Origin: Devosia sp.
Lineage (GTDB): Bacteria; Pseudomonadota; Alphaproteobacteria; Rhizobiales; Devosiaceae
DNA length: 37,654 nt
Reading direction: 5' to 3'
Assembly: GCF_014860165.1 (NCBI RefSeq)
Contig: NZ_JACZKG010000084.1
Coordinates: 1-37,654, forward strand
Position 1 is the first letter of the stretch, and every line of letters starts with the position of its first letter. The notes beneath the pieces are model-generated. The model was not told the origin of the DNA. It saw nothing but the letters and a program-made list of their open reading frames with translations, and did no database searches. The translations under genes were made by a program, and so were the position numbers. Of the stretch, positions 25,517-35,361 are shown one piece after another.

Positions 25517-26437
25517 TCAGCCCTTCCCATGTGGGTATTCCAGGCCCATTTCGCGGTAGCGCTCGGGGTCATCGCCCCACTTTTCGCGGACCTTGACGAA
25601 GAGGAAGAGGTGGATGGGCACCTCGTACATTTCCATCAGTTCCTTGCGGGCTTCCTGGCCGATGGCCTTGATGGTCTGGCCGCCGGCGCCCAGGACGATC
25701 TTCTTGTGGCTGTCGCGAGTGACATAGACCACCTGGTCGATCTTGTAGGAGCCGTCCTTCTGGATCTTGAAGGACTCGGTCTCGACCGTGGCATTGTAGG
25801 GGATTTCGTCGTGGACGCGCAGGAAGAGCTTTTCGCGCGTGATCTCGGCGGCGGTGATGGCCATGGTCAGATCGGTGAGGTGATCCTCGGGGAAGTGCCA
25901 GGGCCCGGGCGGAATGTGCTTGATGCACCAATCCATGAAGTCCTGCACGCCATAGCCCTTGAGCGCCGAAATCATGAAGGTGGCCTCGAAGCGCAACTTG
26001 GCGTTGATGGCCTCGGAGAGCTTGAGCAGTTCCTCGTTCTTGATCGTGTCGATCTTGTTGAGGATCAGGATGCGCGGGTGGTTGATGTTTTCGAGGCCCT
26101 CGATGAGCTTTTCAAGTTCAGGCGTCAGGCCACGATCGACATCGACGATCAGGGCGACGATATCGGCATCCCCTGCCCCGCCCCAGGCGCTATCGACCAT
26201 GGCGCGGTCGAGCCGGCGCTTGGGGGCGAAAATGCCTGGTGTGTCGATGAAGACGAGCTGGGCCTTGTCGGTCGTCACGACGCCGCGCACCTGGCTGCGG
26301 GTGGTCTGCGCCTTGTGGGTGACGATGGAGACCTTGGTGCCGACGAGGGCGTTGAGCAGGGTCGACTTGCCGGCATTGGGGGCGCCGACCAGGGCGATGA
26401 AGCCGCAGGATGTATCGATGGGCGTGATATCGGTCAT
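25517..26437 (-). CDS. era: GTPase Era
   Basis: 306 residues from ATG 26437, which overlaps the rnc stop by 4 nt. G motifs are GAPNAGKST (about 18-26), DTPG (65-68), NKID (127-130) and SALKG (157-161). The C-terminal KH domain includes KKIVLGAGGQTIKAIG. Era binds the 3' end of 16S rRNA and is needed for small-subunit maturation. In related genomes recO follows directly; here marR and the ABM gene intervene. Confidence 0.97.
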   Translation of the reverse strand: MTDITPIDTSCGFIALVGAPNAGKSTLLNALVGTKVSIVTHKAQTTRSQVRGVVTTDKAQLVFIDTPGIFAPKRRLDRAMVDSAWGGAGDADIVALIVDVDRGLTPELEKLIEGLENINHPRILILNKIDTIKNEELLKLSEAINAKLRFEATFMISALKGYGVQDFMDWCIKHIPPGPWHFPEDHLTDLTMAITAAEITREKLFLRVHDEIPYNATVETESFKIQKDGSYKIDQVVYVTRDSHKKIVLGAGGQTIKAIGQEARKELMEMYEVPIHLFLFVKVREKWGDDPERYREMGLEYPHGKG

Positions 26438-27150
26438 GTTGGATCTTTTGCTTCTTGCCACACCTTCTGGGCGATCAGGAACAGTTCGGCGGCCTTGTGT
26501 TCGGCGATCTTCTTGGAAGGGCCGGTGGCGCTCAGACTATCATAATTGCCGAGGGTGACAGTGATGGTGAATTCGGGGGCGTGATCGGGGCCCGATCGGG
26601 CGGTCTGGGTATAGGTGGGCGGCTCGAGGCCGCGGGCCTGGGCCCATTCCTGCAGGGTCGTCTTGGCATCGGCCTTGTTGGCCTGGCCGTCGGCCAAAAA
26701 TTCCTCGAACATGCGCTCGACGAATTCGTAGGCCTTGCCCAGCCCGCCATCGCAATAGATGGCGCCGATGATGGATTCGGTGATGTCGCCGAGGATGGCT
26801 TCCTTTTCGGCGCCGCCGGTGCGGGCTTCGCTGTCGCCCAGATGCATTTCGGAGCCGAGATCGAGCGTGCGGGCGATGACGGCGCAGGTTTCCTTGCGCA
26901 CGAGCGTATTGAGCGTGCGGCTCAGCTCGCCCTCATTGGCCTTGGGATAGCGGCGATAGAGCATGTCGGCGACCACGAGGCCGAGCACGCGGTCGCCGAG
27001 GAATTCGAGGCGCTGGTAGCTGCGCTCGATGCGCTTGGCGGGCGAAACGGCGCTGGAATGGGTCAGCGCACGGTTCAGCAGGTCCGGATCGGCAAATTTG
27101 TAGCCGAGCCGGAACTGCAGCTTGTCGTGGTTACGCGCGGCACGGCTCAT
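26434..27150 (-). CDS. rnc: Ribonuclease III
   Basis: 238 residues from ATG 27150 (MSRAARNHDKLQFRLGYKF), a start overlapping the lepB stop by 4 nt. The RNase III signature is RLEFLGDRVLGLVV, with the second acidic motif ILGDITESIIGAIY. A double-stranded RNA-binding domain occupies about residues 155-230. It processes rRNA precursors and structured RNAs and is coupled to lepB and era. Confidence 0.97.
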   Translation of the reverse strand: MSRAARNHDKLQFRLGYKFADPDLLNRALTHSSAVSPAKRIERSYQRLEFLGDRVLGLVVADMLYRRYPKANEGELSRTLNTLVRKETCAVIARTLDLGSEMHLGDSEARTGGAEKEAILGDITESIIGAIYCDGGLGKAYEFVERMFEEFLADGQANKADAKTTLQEWAQARGLEPPTYTQTARSGPDHAPEFTITVTLGNYDSLSATGPSKKIAEHKAAELFLIAQKVWQEAKDPT

Positions 27151-27950
27151 AGAGGCTGGTGGTCGACGGACTGGAACATGCGGTCCCAGCGCACATTGGC
27201 CGGCCACTGCCAGAGCTGCCAGGGCGGAATATTGTTGGTGATGGAGAAGAAGCGGGCCTCGGCCTTGGCGATCAGGTTCACCGCCGGCACATAGCCGACC
27301 TGACTGAGGACGCGGCTATCGGCGGATCGATCGCGGTTGTCGCCCATCATGAAATAGTGGCCGGCCGGAACGACATATTCGCTCGTATTGTCGAGCGGCG
27401 CGTTGTCGGAGATTTCCTGGATGATGTGGGTGGTGCCTTCCGGGAAGGTCTCGCGATAGAGGGTGACCTCGCGGGTGTCGCCGTTGCTGTCGGTATCCTG
27501 CGCGGTGCCGATGGCTTCGCGCTCGATCATGGTACCGTTGATATAGAGGCGGCCCTGCTTGACCTGGATGGTATCGCCCGGCAGGCCGACGACGCGCTTG
27601 ATGTATTCGATGTTCTGCGGCACCGGGCGGAACACGGCGATGTCGCCGCGGTTGGGCTCGCGACCGAAGATGCGGTTGGCGATGGGCAGCTCGAAATCGA
27701 GCAGGCTGAAATCGCCGTAGCGGCCCAGAGAGAAGGAATGTTTGCCATAGCCCCAGACGAATTTGTTGGCGACGAAGTAGTCGCCGATCATCATGGTCTG
27801 CTGCATGGAGGCGGTGGGGATGGAGAACGGCTGGTAGAGGAACGAGCGCAGGACGATGGCGATCAGCAGCGCCTCGACCACGACGACGATGGTTTCAACC
27901 CATTCATTGGTCGCGGACTTCTTGATGGATTTGTCGGCGGGCTGGCTCAT
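27147..27950 (-). CDS. lepB: Signal peptidase I
   Basis: 267 residues. One N-terminal transmembrane segment (about 19-36) anchors the periplasmic Ser/Lys protease. Catalytic S48 lies in IPTASM and K118 in YIKRVVGLPGD; the MGDNRDRSADSR box is at about 202-213. It removes signal peptides from exported proteins such as the secreted proteins in this window. It lies 30 nt after acpS and overlaps rnc by 4 nt. Confidence 0.97.
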   Translation of the reverse strand: MSQPADKSIKKSATNEWVETIVVVVEALLIAIVLRSFLYQPFSIPTASMQQTMMIGDYFVANKFVWGYGKHSFSLGRYGDFSLLDFELPIANRIFGREPNRGDIAVFRPVPQNIEYIKRVVGLPGDTIQVKQGRLYINGTMIEREAIGTAQDTDSNGDTREVTLYRETFPEGTTHIIQEISDNAPLDNTSEYVVPAGHYFMMGDNRDRSADSRVLSQVGYVPAVNLIAKAEARFFSITNNIPPWQLWQWPANVRWDRMFQSVDHQPL

Positions 27951-27980
27951 TGATATCCCCGGAAAGGCGGTGCCGAAGCG

Positions 27981-28403
27981 TTAGGCGTTTGTTCCGCTCG
28001 GGTCAACTTGCGGCAGCGCCTCGATGATGACGAAGGCCTGGGCAAGCCCGGCATCGTCGGTGATGGTCACGTGGATGTGGGGAACGTGGCCCGGCGGCAC
28101 AAGGCGGGCCAGGGCTTTTGCCGCGCCATTGGTGAGGTGCATGGTCGGCTTGCCGGATGGCAGATTGACCACGCCCATGTCGCGCCAGTAGACGCCCCAG
28201 CTGATGCCGGTGCCCAGCGCCTTGGAGCAGGCTTCCTTGGCGGCGAAGCGCTTGGCATAGGAGGCGGCGCGCTGGGCGCGGCGATCGGACTTGCGGCGCT
28301 CGGTTTCGGTGAAGCAGCGGCTGGTGAAGCGATCGCCGTATTTGGCGAGGGTCTGCTCGACGCGGTGGATCTGGATGAGGTCGGAGCCGAGGCCGATGAT
28401 CAC
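27981..28403 (-). CDS. acpS: Holo-[acyl-carrier-protein] synthase
   Basis: 140 residues, typical AcpS length. It attaches 4'-phosphopantetheine to ACP. Magnesium ligands D8 (GLGSDLI) and E57 ([13 protein letters not shown]) are present. It overlaps the pyrE stop by 4 nt and precedes lepB. Confidence 0.95.
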   Translation of the reverse strand: MIIGLGSDLIQIHRVEQTLAKYGDRFTSRCFTETERRKSDRRAQRAASYAKRFAAKEACSKALGTGISWGVYWRDMGVVNLPSGKPTMHLTNGAAKALARLVPPGHVPHIHVTITDDAGLAQAFVIIEALPQVDPSGTNA

Positions 28404-28990
28404 TTTACCCCCTGAATGCCGCGGCTGCCGGGCTTGATGGCGGGGATGGCGGCGAGTTCGGGGGGGAGCTGGTCGGCCGGATAGGCGGGGACCTTGTATT
28501 CGATCAGCGAAACCAGCGGCACGCCGACATCGGCTTCGCCGCCGGAGCGATCGATGAGGCAGGCGGCGGCCACAACATTAGCCCCGATGCCGCGCAGGGC
28601 CTCGACGCATTCGCGGATGGAGAGGCCGGTGGAGACGATGTCTTCGACCACGATCACCTTGTCATCGGCCGATATTTCGAAACCGCGGCGCAGCTCGAAC
28701 TTGCCGTCGACGCGCTCGGTATAGAGCGCGGGAAGGCCGAGCTGGCGGGCGGTTTCGTAGCCGGGGATGATGCCGCCGATGGCCGGGGACACGACCTTGG
28801 TGACGCCGGGGACCTCGGCGCGGATGCGCTCGGCCAAAGCCTTGCAGAGCTTTTCGGTCTGGGCGGCGTATTGGAACACCTTGGCCTTCTGCAGGAAGAC
28901 CGGCGAGCGCAGGCCGGACGAGAGGATGAAATGGCCTTCGAGCATGGCGCCGCATTCGCGGAATATGTTCAGCACTTCATCTTTCGTCAT
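28400..28990 (-). CDS. pyrE: Orotate phosphoribosyltransferase
   Basis: 196 residues from ATG 28990, with GGAG about 8 nt upstream; a TTG two codons earlier is possible. It forms orotidylate from orotate and PRPP. The PRPP loop is VVEDIVSTG (about 114-122), with [10 protein letters not shown] near the N-terminus. The start lies 14 nt inside the relA 3' end, and the stop overlaps acpS by 4 nt. Confidence 0.95.
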   Translation of the reverse strand: MTKDEVLNIFRECGAMLEGHFILSSGLRSPVFLQKAKVFQYAAQTEKLCKALAERIRAEVPGVTKVVSPAIGGIIPGYETARQLGLPALYTERVDGKFELRRGFEISADDKVIVVEDIVSTGLSIRECVEALRGIGANVVAAACLIDRSGGEADVGVPLVSLIEYKVPAYPADQLPPELAAIPAIKPGSRGIQGVK

Positions 28991-31265
28991 CGACAAATCT
29001 CCGGTCCACCTTGCCGTCCCATTCGAGGGTCGAAATCATGCCCGCTTCGCGGACGCCGGCGCGCTGGACGGCGGAAAGCCCCGGACTGCGCTTGAGCGTT
29101 GCCAGAACATCGGTCAGTTGCGCAAGGTCGCGCACCTCGATTTCGAAGATCATCTGGTGAAAGTCGGGCGAAATCATCCGCATCACCAGATTGTTGATGT
29201 TGGCGTCGCAGGCGGCGATGGCCGAGGAAATCTGCGCCAGCGAACCGGGCTTGTTGACGCTCTCCATGGTGATGACGGTGGGATAGAGCTTGTCCTCGCC
29301 GCTCTTGAGGCTCCAGCGGACATCGACCCAGGCCACGTCGCTGTCATGCTTGTCGATCAGCGCGTCGGAATGGATGGGATAGACCAGCATGGGCGCATCG
29401 GGCTGGAGGATGCCGACCAGCCGGTCCCCGGGCACGACGCCTTCGGCCGAGACCGTCACCGGCATATGGAAATCGAGCTGCGCCAGGGCCGCCTTGGCCT
29501 GCGGGCCGGAGCGCTGGCCGCCCGGCACGCGGAAGCGGAAGAGATCGGTGGCGCGCAGGGCGAACCAGCCATCGGCCGTGTCGGCGACCGGCAGATCGAG
29601 CTTGCGGCGGCGCTTGCGCAGCCCCTTGAGCTTGGCCAGTTCGACGCCGAGCGGCTCGGAGCCGATCTTGCCCTCGCCCACTGCGATCAGCAGATCGCGC
29701 CGACCGGGAACGCCGAGCGCCTCGGCCAGCGCCTTGGCCTCGCTCTCGTCGAGCATGACGCCTTCGCGCTCGAGCAGCATGTTGAGCACGTGTTCGCCCA
29801 GGGCGAAGGCGCGCTGGGTGGCGGCGTGGCGGACGGCCCGGCGGATGGCGGCGCGGGCCTTGCCGGTGGCGGCAATGCCCAGCCAGTTCATCGGCGGCAT
29901 ATGGTTCTGATCGCGGATGATCTCGACTTCGTCGCCTGACCGAAGCTGGGTGACCAGCGGCAGGATGGAGCCATTGATCTTGGCACCGACGGTGGTGTCG
30001 CCGATATCGGTATGCAAAGCATAGGCGAAATCGATGGGGGTGGCGCCGCGCGGCAGGGCGATCAGCCGGCCGCGGGGGGTGAAGCAGAACACCTGGTCCT
30101 GGAACAGTTCCAGCTTGGTGTATTCGAGGAAATCCTCGGTGGAGGAATTGCCCGTGGTCAGGTGGCCGATGGTCTGGCGGAGCGAGCCATAGGCCTGCGA
30201 TTCATGCTCGATGCGGCTCAGGTCGGCCGAGGCACCATCCTTGTAGAGGGCGTGGGCGGCGATGCCGAATTCGGCGACGCGATCCATCTCCTCGGTGCGA
30301 ATCTGCAGCTCGGCGCGCTGGCGGCCGGGGCCGACAATGGTGGTGTGGATCGACTGGTAATCGTTGTGCTTGGGGACCGAGATATAGTCCTTGAAGCGAC
30401 CGGGCACGACCTTCCACTTGGTGTGAACGACGCCAACCGTGCGATAGCATTCCTCGATCGACCCGACGATGACGCGGAAGCCGATCATGTCGGAGAGCTG
30501 TTCCAGCGCGATCGACTTGCGCTCGATCTTGTTGAAGATCGAGAAGGGCGACTTCACGCGGGCCTTGACGCGGGCGGTGATGCCCTCGGCGGCGAGGCGC
30601 TCGCTGAGTTCCGCGGAAATGGTCGAGATGGTCTCGCGATACTCTTCCTGCATCTCGTCGAGGCGGGCAACGATGGCCTGGTAGTGCTCGGGCTGGAGAA
30701 TCTTGAAGGAGATGTTTTCCAGCTCGTTGCGCATGTCCTGCATACCCATGCGGCCGGCCAGCGGGGCATAGATATCCATGGTTTCCTGCGCGATACGCTT
30801 CTGCTTGTCGGCAGGCATATATTGCAGGGTGCGCATGTTGTGCAGGCGGTCGGCGAGCTTGACCAGCAGCACGCGCACATCCTGGCTGATGGCCAGCAGC
30901 AGCTTGCGCAGGTTTTCGGCCTGAGCCTCCTCGCGGGAGACCAGGTTGAGGCGGTCGATCTTGGTCAGGCCATCGACGATGGTGGCGATTTCGGCGCCGA
31001 ACAGTTGGTCGATCTCGGCGCGGGTGGCGTCGGTATCCTCGATGGTGTCGTGGAGCAGGCCCACGGCGATGGAGGCATCGTCGAGCTTGAGTTCGGTCAG
31101 GATGGCCGCGACTTCGAGCGGGTGATTGAAGTAGGGGTCGCCCGAGGCACGCTTCTGCGAGCCATGCTTCTGCATGGCGTAGACATAGGCCTTATTCAAC
31201 AACTGCTCGTCGACGTTCGGGTTATAGGCCTGAACGCGTTCGACAAGCTCATACTGACGCATCAT
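28977..31265 (-). CDS. relA: Bifunctional (p)ppGpp synthetase/hydrolase (Rsh)
   Basis: 762 residues. The HD hydrolase domain is intact, with FNHPLEVA and the LLHDTIEDT motif (H72, D73, E76, D77). The synthetase domain spans about residues 230-370 ([26 protein letters not shown]). TGS (about 390-450, [21 protein letters not shown]) and C-terminal ACT domains follow. A single dual-function Rsh is normal in this order. Two adjacent ATGs (31265, 31262) are possible starts. Downstream pyrE overlaps its end. Confidence 0.95.
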   Translation of the reverse strand: MMRQYELVERVQAYNPNVDEQLLNKAYVYAMQKHGSQKRASGDPYFNHPLEVAAILTELKLDDASIAVGLLHDTIEDTDATRAEIDQLFGAEIATIVDGLTKIDRLNLVSREEAQAENLRKLLLAISQDVRVLLVKLADRLHNMRTLQYMPADKQKRIAQETMDIYAPLAGRMGMQDMRNELENISFKILQPEHYQAIVARLDEMQEEYRETISTISAELSERLAAEGITARVKARVKSPFSIFNKIERKSIALEQLSDMIGFRVIVGSIEECYRTVGVVHTKWKVVPGRFKDYISVPKHNDYQSIHTTIVGPGRQRAELQIRTEEMDRVAEFGIAAHALYKDGASADLSRIEHESQAYGSLRQTIGHLTTGNSSTEDFLEYTKLELFQDQVFCFTPRGRLIALPRGATPIDFAYALHTDIGDTTVGAKINGSILPLVTQLRSGDEVEIIRDQNHMPPMNWLGIAATGKARAAIRRAVRHAATQRAFALGEHVLNMLLEREGVMLDESEAKALAEALGVPGRRDLLIAVGEGKIGSEPLGVELAKLKGLRKRRRKLDLPVADTADGWFALRATDLFRFRVPGGQRSGPQAKAALAQLDFHMPVTVSAEGVVPGDRLVGILQPDAPMLVYPIHSDALIDKHDSDVAWVDVRWSLKSGEDKLYPTVITMESVNKPGSLAQISSAIAACDANINNLVMRMISPDFHQMIFEIEVRDLAQLTDVLATLKRSPGLSAVQRAGVREAGMISTLEWDGKVDRRFVDDER

Positions 31266-31394
31266 GGAAGGTGTCGCCGCTCGCTCGAAGAATCGAGCTT
31301 AGCGCTTTGATTGGAAATGGGAAGGGCGACGCGGGGAGTATCTGAGTTGCGGGTGGCTGGGAAGGGCCGGAGGCACGACATCGTTCAGTCGCGA

Positions 31395-31496
31395 TGTCAT
31401 CCCGGCGAAGGCTGGGATCCATGCGGTGAGCCATCCCCTGTCGCTGGGTGCTGCGGCGACCCACGGACATGGATTCCGGCCTTCGCCGGAATGACA
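31395..31496. repeat. Long palindromic extragenic repeat between relA and rpoZ
   Basis: Left arm 31395-31423 (TGTCATCCCGGCGAAGGC to ATCCATG) and right arm 31468-31496 (CATGGATTCCGGCC to GGAATGACA) are imperfect inverted repeats of about 29 nt around a 44-nt centre. This wording is a widespread intergenic palindrome in Hyphomicrobiales. It fills the middle of the 314-nt relA-rpoZ gap; 31266-31394 otherwise shows nothing I can support and presumably holds the relA promoter. Confidence 0.75.
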
Positions 31497-31518
31497 CGGT
31501 GGCTGAGCATCGCATCGC

Positions 31519-31556
31519 GCAAAACGAAAACACCCCCGGCTTGCGTCGAGGGTGTT
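31519..31556 (-). terminator. Rho-independent terminator of rpoZ
   Basis: On the minus strand AACACCC pairs with GGGTGTT (31529-31535 with 31550-31556), followed by TTTCGTTTTG. It lies 23 nt after the rpoZ stop and separates rpoZ from relA. Confidence 0.8.
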
Positions 31557-31579
31557 GATACTTGTCGCTGCCGACCAGA

Positions 31580-31948
31580 TCAGTCGTCGCGGCGTTCCGG
31601 CGGGGCCAGGCTTTCGATGCCGCGCAGCAGTTCTTCTTCGCTGATGGTGTCGAAATTGATCGAATCGTCGCCATTGGCGCTTTCGATCAGCGGAGCGGCG
31701 TGCTCTTCGGGCTCGTCGACCTCGACATATTTCTGCAGCGAGTGGATCAGATCCTCGCGCAGGTCATCCGGCGAAATGGCGCCGTCGCCGATTTCACGCA
31801 GGGCCACAACGGGATTCTTGTCGTTGTCGCGCGAGACGGTGATCTGGGCGCCAGACGAAATCATGCGCGCACGATGCGCGGCCATGAGAACGAGATCGAA
31901 CCGGTTTTCGATCTTTTCGATGCAGTCTTCAACGGTGACGCGTGCCAC
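31580..31948 (-). CDS. rpoZ: DNA-directed RNA polymerase subunit omega
   Basis: 122 residues from a GTG at 31948 ([20 protein letters not shown]). That start has GGAG 6 nt upstream and matches the conserved omega N-terminus; the longer reading would use a TTG at 31960. The [10 protein letters not shown] block is also conserved. Omega assists RNA polymerase assembly and ppGpp response. Its neighbour relA makes ppGpp, though a terminator separates them. Confidence 0.93.
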   Translation of the reverse strand: MARVTVEDCIEKIENRFDLVLMAAHRARMISSGAQITVSRDNDKNPVVALREIGDGAISPDDLREDLIHSLQKYVEVDEPEEHAAPLIESANGDDSINFDTISEEELLRGIESLAPPERRDD

Positions 31949-32184
31949 AGACGTCTCCAAAACTTATGGAATGAAGGCTTCCCATACACGAGTGACTCGG
32001 TGGGCACAAGGATTGCCTGCCCTTCGGCACGCGCATGTGACACGCAGATGTCTTGTCCCGTGCCGGAAAACATGCGAATAGCGAAATTAACATAATGTTC
32101 TCAGCGGAATTTAAATAGTCGTTTAGGCCGCGTGGCGCGGCACAGGCGTTTAGGCGGGCGGACCGCCAATAGGGAGATATTGCC

Positions 32185-32763
32185 ATGCCCATCGATCCGC
32201 GGGAAAAGATCGTACTATTCATCGACGGCGCCAATCTCTACGCCACGTCCAAGGCAATCGGGGTCGATATCGACTACCGGCGGCTGCTGGCCGATTTCAA
32301 CGCCAGGGCCTATCTGCTGCGGGCCAACTACTACACGGCGCTCGTCGAGGATCAGGAATATTCCTCGATCCGCCCGCTGATCGACTGGCTGGACTATAAC
32401 GGCTTCACCGTGGTGACCAAGCCGGCCAAGGAATTCACCGACGCGACCGGGCGGCGGAAGATCAAGGGCAATATGGATATCGAGCTGTGCGTCGACGCGC
32501 TCGAATTGGCCCCGTTCTACGACCACATGGTGCTGTTTTCCGGTGATGGCGACTTCACGGCGCTGGTGGCGGCGCTGCAGCGCAAGGGCAAGCGGGTGAC
32601 TGTGGTTTCGACGCTGACCACGTCCACGCCCATGATCTCGGATGATCTGCGGCGCCAGGCCGACTTCTTCATCGATGTGGCAGAACTGGCCAAGACCGTG
32701 GGCCGCCCGCCGAGCACCCGTCCGCCCGTGGCGGCGCCGGTTGTGGCGGCTGAGACGGAGTAA
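32185..32763 (+). CDS. NYN-domain protein (LabA/DUF88 family)
   Basis: 192 residues. A PIN-like NYN nuclease fold: FIDGANLY (D14, N17), GNMDIELCVDA (D98, D104) and FSGDGDF (D121, D123) give the expected acidic cluster. Members are putative RNases; the target is unknown. The proline/valine-rich tail after about residue 170 is probably disordered. The gene stands between smpB and rpoZ, a location usual in Hyphomicrobiales. Confidence 0.88.
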   Translation: MPIDPREKIVLFIDGANLYATSKAIGVDIDYRRLLADFNARAYLLRANYYTALVEDQEYSSIRPLIDWLDYNGFTVVTKPAKEFTDATGRRKIKGNMDIELCVDALELAPFYDHMVLFSGDGDFTALVAALQRKGKRVTVVSTLTTSTPMISDDLRRQADFFIDVAELAKTVGRPPSTRPPVAAPVVAAETE

Positions 32764-32773
32764 CCGGCCGCTT

Positions 32774-32798
32774 CACCTCTCCCTCTGGGGGAAAGGTG
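32774..32798. terminator. Bidirectional hairpin between NYN gene and smpB
   Basis: CACCT (32774-32778) pairs with AGGTG (32794-32798), with inner TCCC/GGGA pairing and one mismatch. It lies 11 nt after the NYN stop and 13 nt from the convergent smpB stop. It lacks T-runs and resembles the C-rich palindromic elements elsewhere in the window. Confidence 0.5.
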
Positions 32799-32810
32799 CA
32801 GGACGCCCGC

Positions 32811-33308
32811 CTACCCCCGACCGCCCTCTTTCATGATGCGGGATTTGTCGCGGTTCCAGTCGCGATCGCGCTCGGTGGCGCGCTTGTCGTAGTTCTTCTT
32901 GCCCTTGCCGACGCCGATCAGCACCTTGGCGCGGCCCTGGTCGTTGAAGAACAGCTTGAGCGGCACGATGGTGTTGCCGGCACGGGCCACTTCCTGGTCG
33001 AGATGGGCCAGCTGCTTCTTTGATACCAAGAGTTTGCGCGGGCGCCGTTCTTCGTGGTTGAAGCGGTTGGCCTGCAGGTATTCGGGGATATGGGCGTTGA
33101 TCAGCCAGAGCTCGCCCCGTTCGGGCGAGGCATAGGACTCGGTGATCTGGGCCTTGCCCAGGCGCAACGACTTGACCTCGGTGCCGGTCAGCACGAGGCC
33201 GGCCTCCATGGTCTCGCCGATTTCGTAATCGTAGCGCGAGCGGCGGTTTTCAGCCACGAGACCGTGGCTGATGATGCCGTTCTTTGCCTTGTCGTTCTTT
33301 GGGGCCAT
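32811..33308 (-). CDS. smpB: SsrA-binding protein SmpB
   Basis: 165 residues. It begins with the conserved [19 protein letters not shown] stretch, then [19 protein letters not shown], and a basic C-terminal tail ([20 protein letters not shown]) that enters the ribosome A-site. It partners tmRNA in rescuing stalled ribosomes. No ssrA gene is visible in the window. It begins 5 nt after the dapA stop, so the two are probably co-transcribed. Confidence 0.96.
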   Translation of the reverse strand: MAPKNDKAKNGIISHGLVAENRRSRYDYEIGETMEAGLVLTGTEVKSLRLGKAQITESYASPERGELWLINAHIPEYLQANRFNHEERRPRKLLVSKKQLAHLDQEVARAGNTIVPLKLFFNDQGRAKVLIGVGKGKKNYDKRATERDRDWNRDKSRIMKEGGRG

Positions 33309-33313
33309 AAGGG

Positions 33314-34189
33314 TTAGATAAGACCTGCATGGCGCATTGCAAAGTCCACGGCCTCTTCAGTCGCCCTGGCGACCGGTACGAGCGGCAGGCGCAGTTCGTT
33401 GGCGCAGCGGTTGAGGCGGCTGGCGGCGTATTTCACCGCCGTCGGATTGGGCTCGAGGAACAGGTTCTTGTGCAGATGCACCAGCTTGTCCTGCACCAGC
33501 AAGGCGCCCTTGAAATCACCAGCCAGCGAAAGCTCCTGCATCTGGGCACACAGACGCGGCGCGATGTTGGAAGTGACCGAAATGCAGCCATGGCCGCCAT
33601 GGGCGTTGAAGGCGAGTGCGGTTATGTCTTCGCCCGAGAGCAGGATGAAATCCTTGCCCAGCTTGTCGCGCTGGAGGCTCGCCCGGCCGAGATCGGCGGT
33701 CGCATCCTTGACGCCGATGATATTGGCATGGGCTTCGTGCAGGCGCGCGATGGTGTCGACGGTGAGATCGACCACGGTGCGGCCGGGCACGCTGTAGAGA
33801 ATGACGGGGATGCCGACTGCCCTGGCCACAGCCGAGAAGTGCTGGAACATGCCCTCCTGGTTGGGCTTGTTATAGTAGGGCACGATGGAAAGCACGGCAT
33901 CGGCGCCGGCCTGTTCGGCGAACTTCGCCAGCTCCACCGCTTCGGCAGTCGAGTTGGATCCGGCCCCGGCAATCACGGGGACGCGCTTGTTGGCCACTTC
34001 GATGGCGATTTCGACGACGCGGCGGTGTTCCTCGTGGCTGACAGTGGGGCTTTCGCCCGTGGTGCCCACCGGCACCAGGCCGTGAGTGCCTTCCGAAATC
34101 TGCCAATCGACAAAGCTGGCGAAGGCTTTCTCATCGACATTCCCATCGAGCATGGGAGTGATGAGCGCCGTAATCGATCCTCGCAGCAT
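33314..34189 (-). CDS. dapA: 4-hydroxy-tetrahydrodipicolinate synthase
   Basis: 291 residues from ATG 34189 ([13 protein letters not shown]), the conserved DapA start; upstream in-frame ATGs would add over 80 unrelated residues. Schiff-base lysine is K161 in [10 protein letters not shown], and Y132 lies in ILYSVPGRT; the GTTGE motif is at 42-46. It commits aspartate semialdehyde to lysine and diaminopimelate, so it also serves peptidoglycan. It is followed closely by smpB. Confidence 0.96.
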   Translation of the reverse strand: MLRGSITALITPMLDGNVDEKAFASFVDWQISEGTHGLVPVGTTGESPTVSHEEHRRVVEIAIEVANKRVPVIAGAGSNSTAEAVELAKFAEQAGADAVLSIVPYYNKPNQEGMFQHFSAVARAVGIPVILYSVPGRTVVDLTVDTIARLHEAHANIIGVKDATADLGRASLQRDKLGKDFILLSGEDITALAFNAHGGHGCISVTSNIAPRLCAQMQELSLAGDFKGALLVQDKLVHLHKNLFLEPNPTAVKYAASRLNRCANELRLPLVPVARATEEAVDFAMRHAGLI

Positions 34190-34401
34190 TTGTCGAGATG
34201 TCCTTGGGTTGGTGCCACGGACGGGCCGTGGCGGAATGGCAGAGACCGCTTGGCGCGGCCGGTTTTGCGTGGCGCACCATACTTTCACTTGGCGGCCACG
34301 ACAACGTTTTCGTTGGTCCCTGGCAGCAGGGATCGCCATTGCCGGCGGCGGCAGCAAATCCGCTTGAGCTGACATGGCCGTTCCCCCTAAATGGGGCGGC
34401 A

Positions 34402-35340
34402 ATGCCTCGCCCCAGAACCGTCCCTGCCGATCATCCACCCTTCGTGCCCCTGCCGATCACCCATGTGACGCTGGAAGCGGGGCTGCGCGTTGCCGTTCAT
34501 GTCGCCGGCACGCTGTCGAGCCGGCGCCTGCCGGTGGTCTGCATTCCCGGCTATCAGCGCAATATGAGCGACTTCACCGAGTTTGCCGGCTATTTCCGTC
34601 GCATGGTCAGAGGGGAATGGCCGGTGGTGCTGGTCGACCTGCCCGGCCGGGGACGGTCCGACGACCGGGCCAAGGACAGCAAATACAGCTCGCTGGCCGA
34701 TGCGCGCGATGTCGCGTCGGTGATGACGGCGCTGGGGATCGGCAAGGCGGTGGTGTTGGGCCAGGGGCATGGCGGGCAGGTTGCCATGGCGCTGGCCGCG
34801 CGCCATCCGCTGCTGATTGCCGGCACGGTGCTGCTGGATGCAGGGCCGGTGACGGATTCGCGCGGGATCGTGCGCCTGCGCAACAACCTGGCGCATGTGG
34901 AGGCGCTGCGGGGGGCGAAGGTCGTGACATCGGGGTTTCGCAAGATCCTGGGTGGCGATTATCCGGAACTGCCCGATGACCGGCTGGATGCCTTGGTGGG
35001 CCGCAGCCATGTGATCGACAAGCGCGGACGGGCCCGTCCGCTCTATGACCGGCGGCTGATCGAGGCCCTGGCCAGCATCAATTTCGACGACGTGCTGATG
35101 GCGCAATGGCCCCTGTTCGATGCCTTGACCTGTGCGCCGCTGATGCTGCTGCGGACGCAGCTGACCGACCAGCTGCGGCGCGAGACGTTTGATGAAATGG
35201 TGCGCCGGCGGCCGGATGCGGTGGCGCTGACCATTGCCGGGCAAGGCTCCCCTGCTTTGTTCGACCAGCACGAGGAAATCGAGGCCGTCGCCGAGTTCGT
35301 CACGCGAACCAGCACGCAATTGCTGGGCCGGGCGGCCTGA
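34402..35340 (+). CDS. Alpha/beta-hydrolase-fold protein lacking catalytic Ser and His
   Basis: 312 residues from ATG 34402. The fold is clear: [31 protein letters not shown] and the nucleophile elbow region [16 protein letters not shown]. The elbow, normally GxSxGG, reads GQGHGG with Gly at residue 122 (GGG codon, 34765-34767). The C-terminal position expected to hold the catalytic His (GHxPxL) reads GSPALF. The acidic residue (TDQL) appears kept. It may be a pseudoenzyme with a binding role, or decaying; the frame is open and GC3-rich. It is divergent from dapA. Confidence 0.8.
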   Translation: MPRPRTVPADHPPFVPLPITHVTLEAGLRVAVHVAGTLSSRRLPVVCIPGYQRNMSDFTEFAGYFRRMVRGEWPVVLVDLPGRGRSDDRAKDSKYSSLADARDVASVMTALGIGKAVVLGQGHGGQVAMALAARHPLLIAGTVLLDAGPVTDSRGIVRLRNNLAHVEALRGAKVVTSGFRKILGGDYPELPDDRLDALVGRSHVIDKRGRARPLYDRRLIEALASINFDDVLMAQWPLFDALTCAPLMLLRTQLTDQLRRETFDEMVRRRPDAVALTIAGQGSPALFDQHEEIEAVAEFVTRTSTQLLGRAA

Positions 35341-35361
35341 GCGCGGCGCAGCGATCGGGGG

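Noticed and set aside
32096..32184. Possible ssrA (tmRNA) near smpB
   Set aside because: No alanine-tRNA-like ends or tag-coding stretch is visible in the short gaps around smpB.
34221..34275. tRNA-like wording (GTGGCGGAATGGCAGAGACC) upstream of dapA
   Set aside because: No T-loop GTTCGAATC motif, no acceptor stem pairing and no CCA-flanked end at the right distance; it is not a tRNA.
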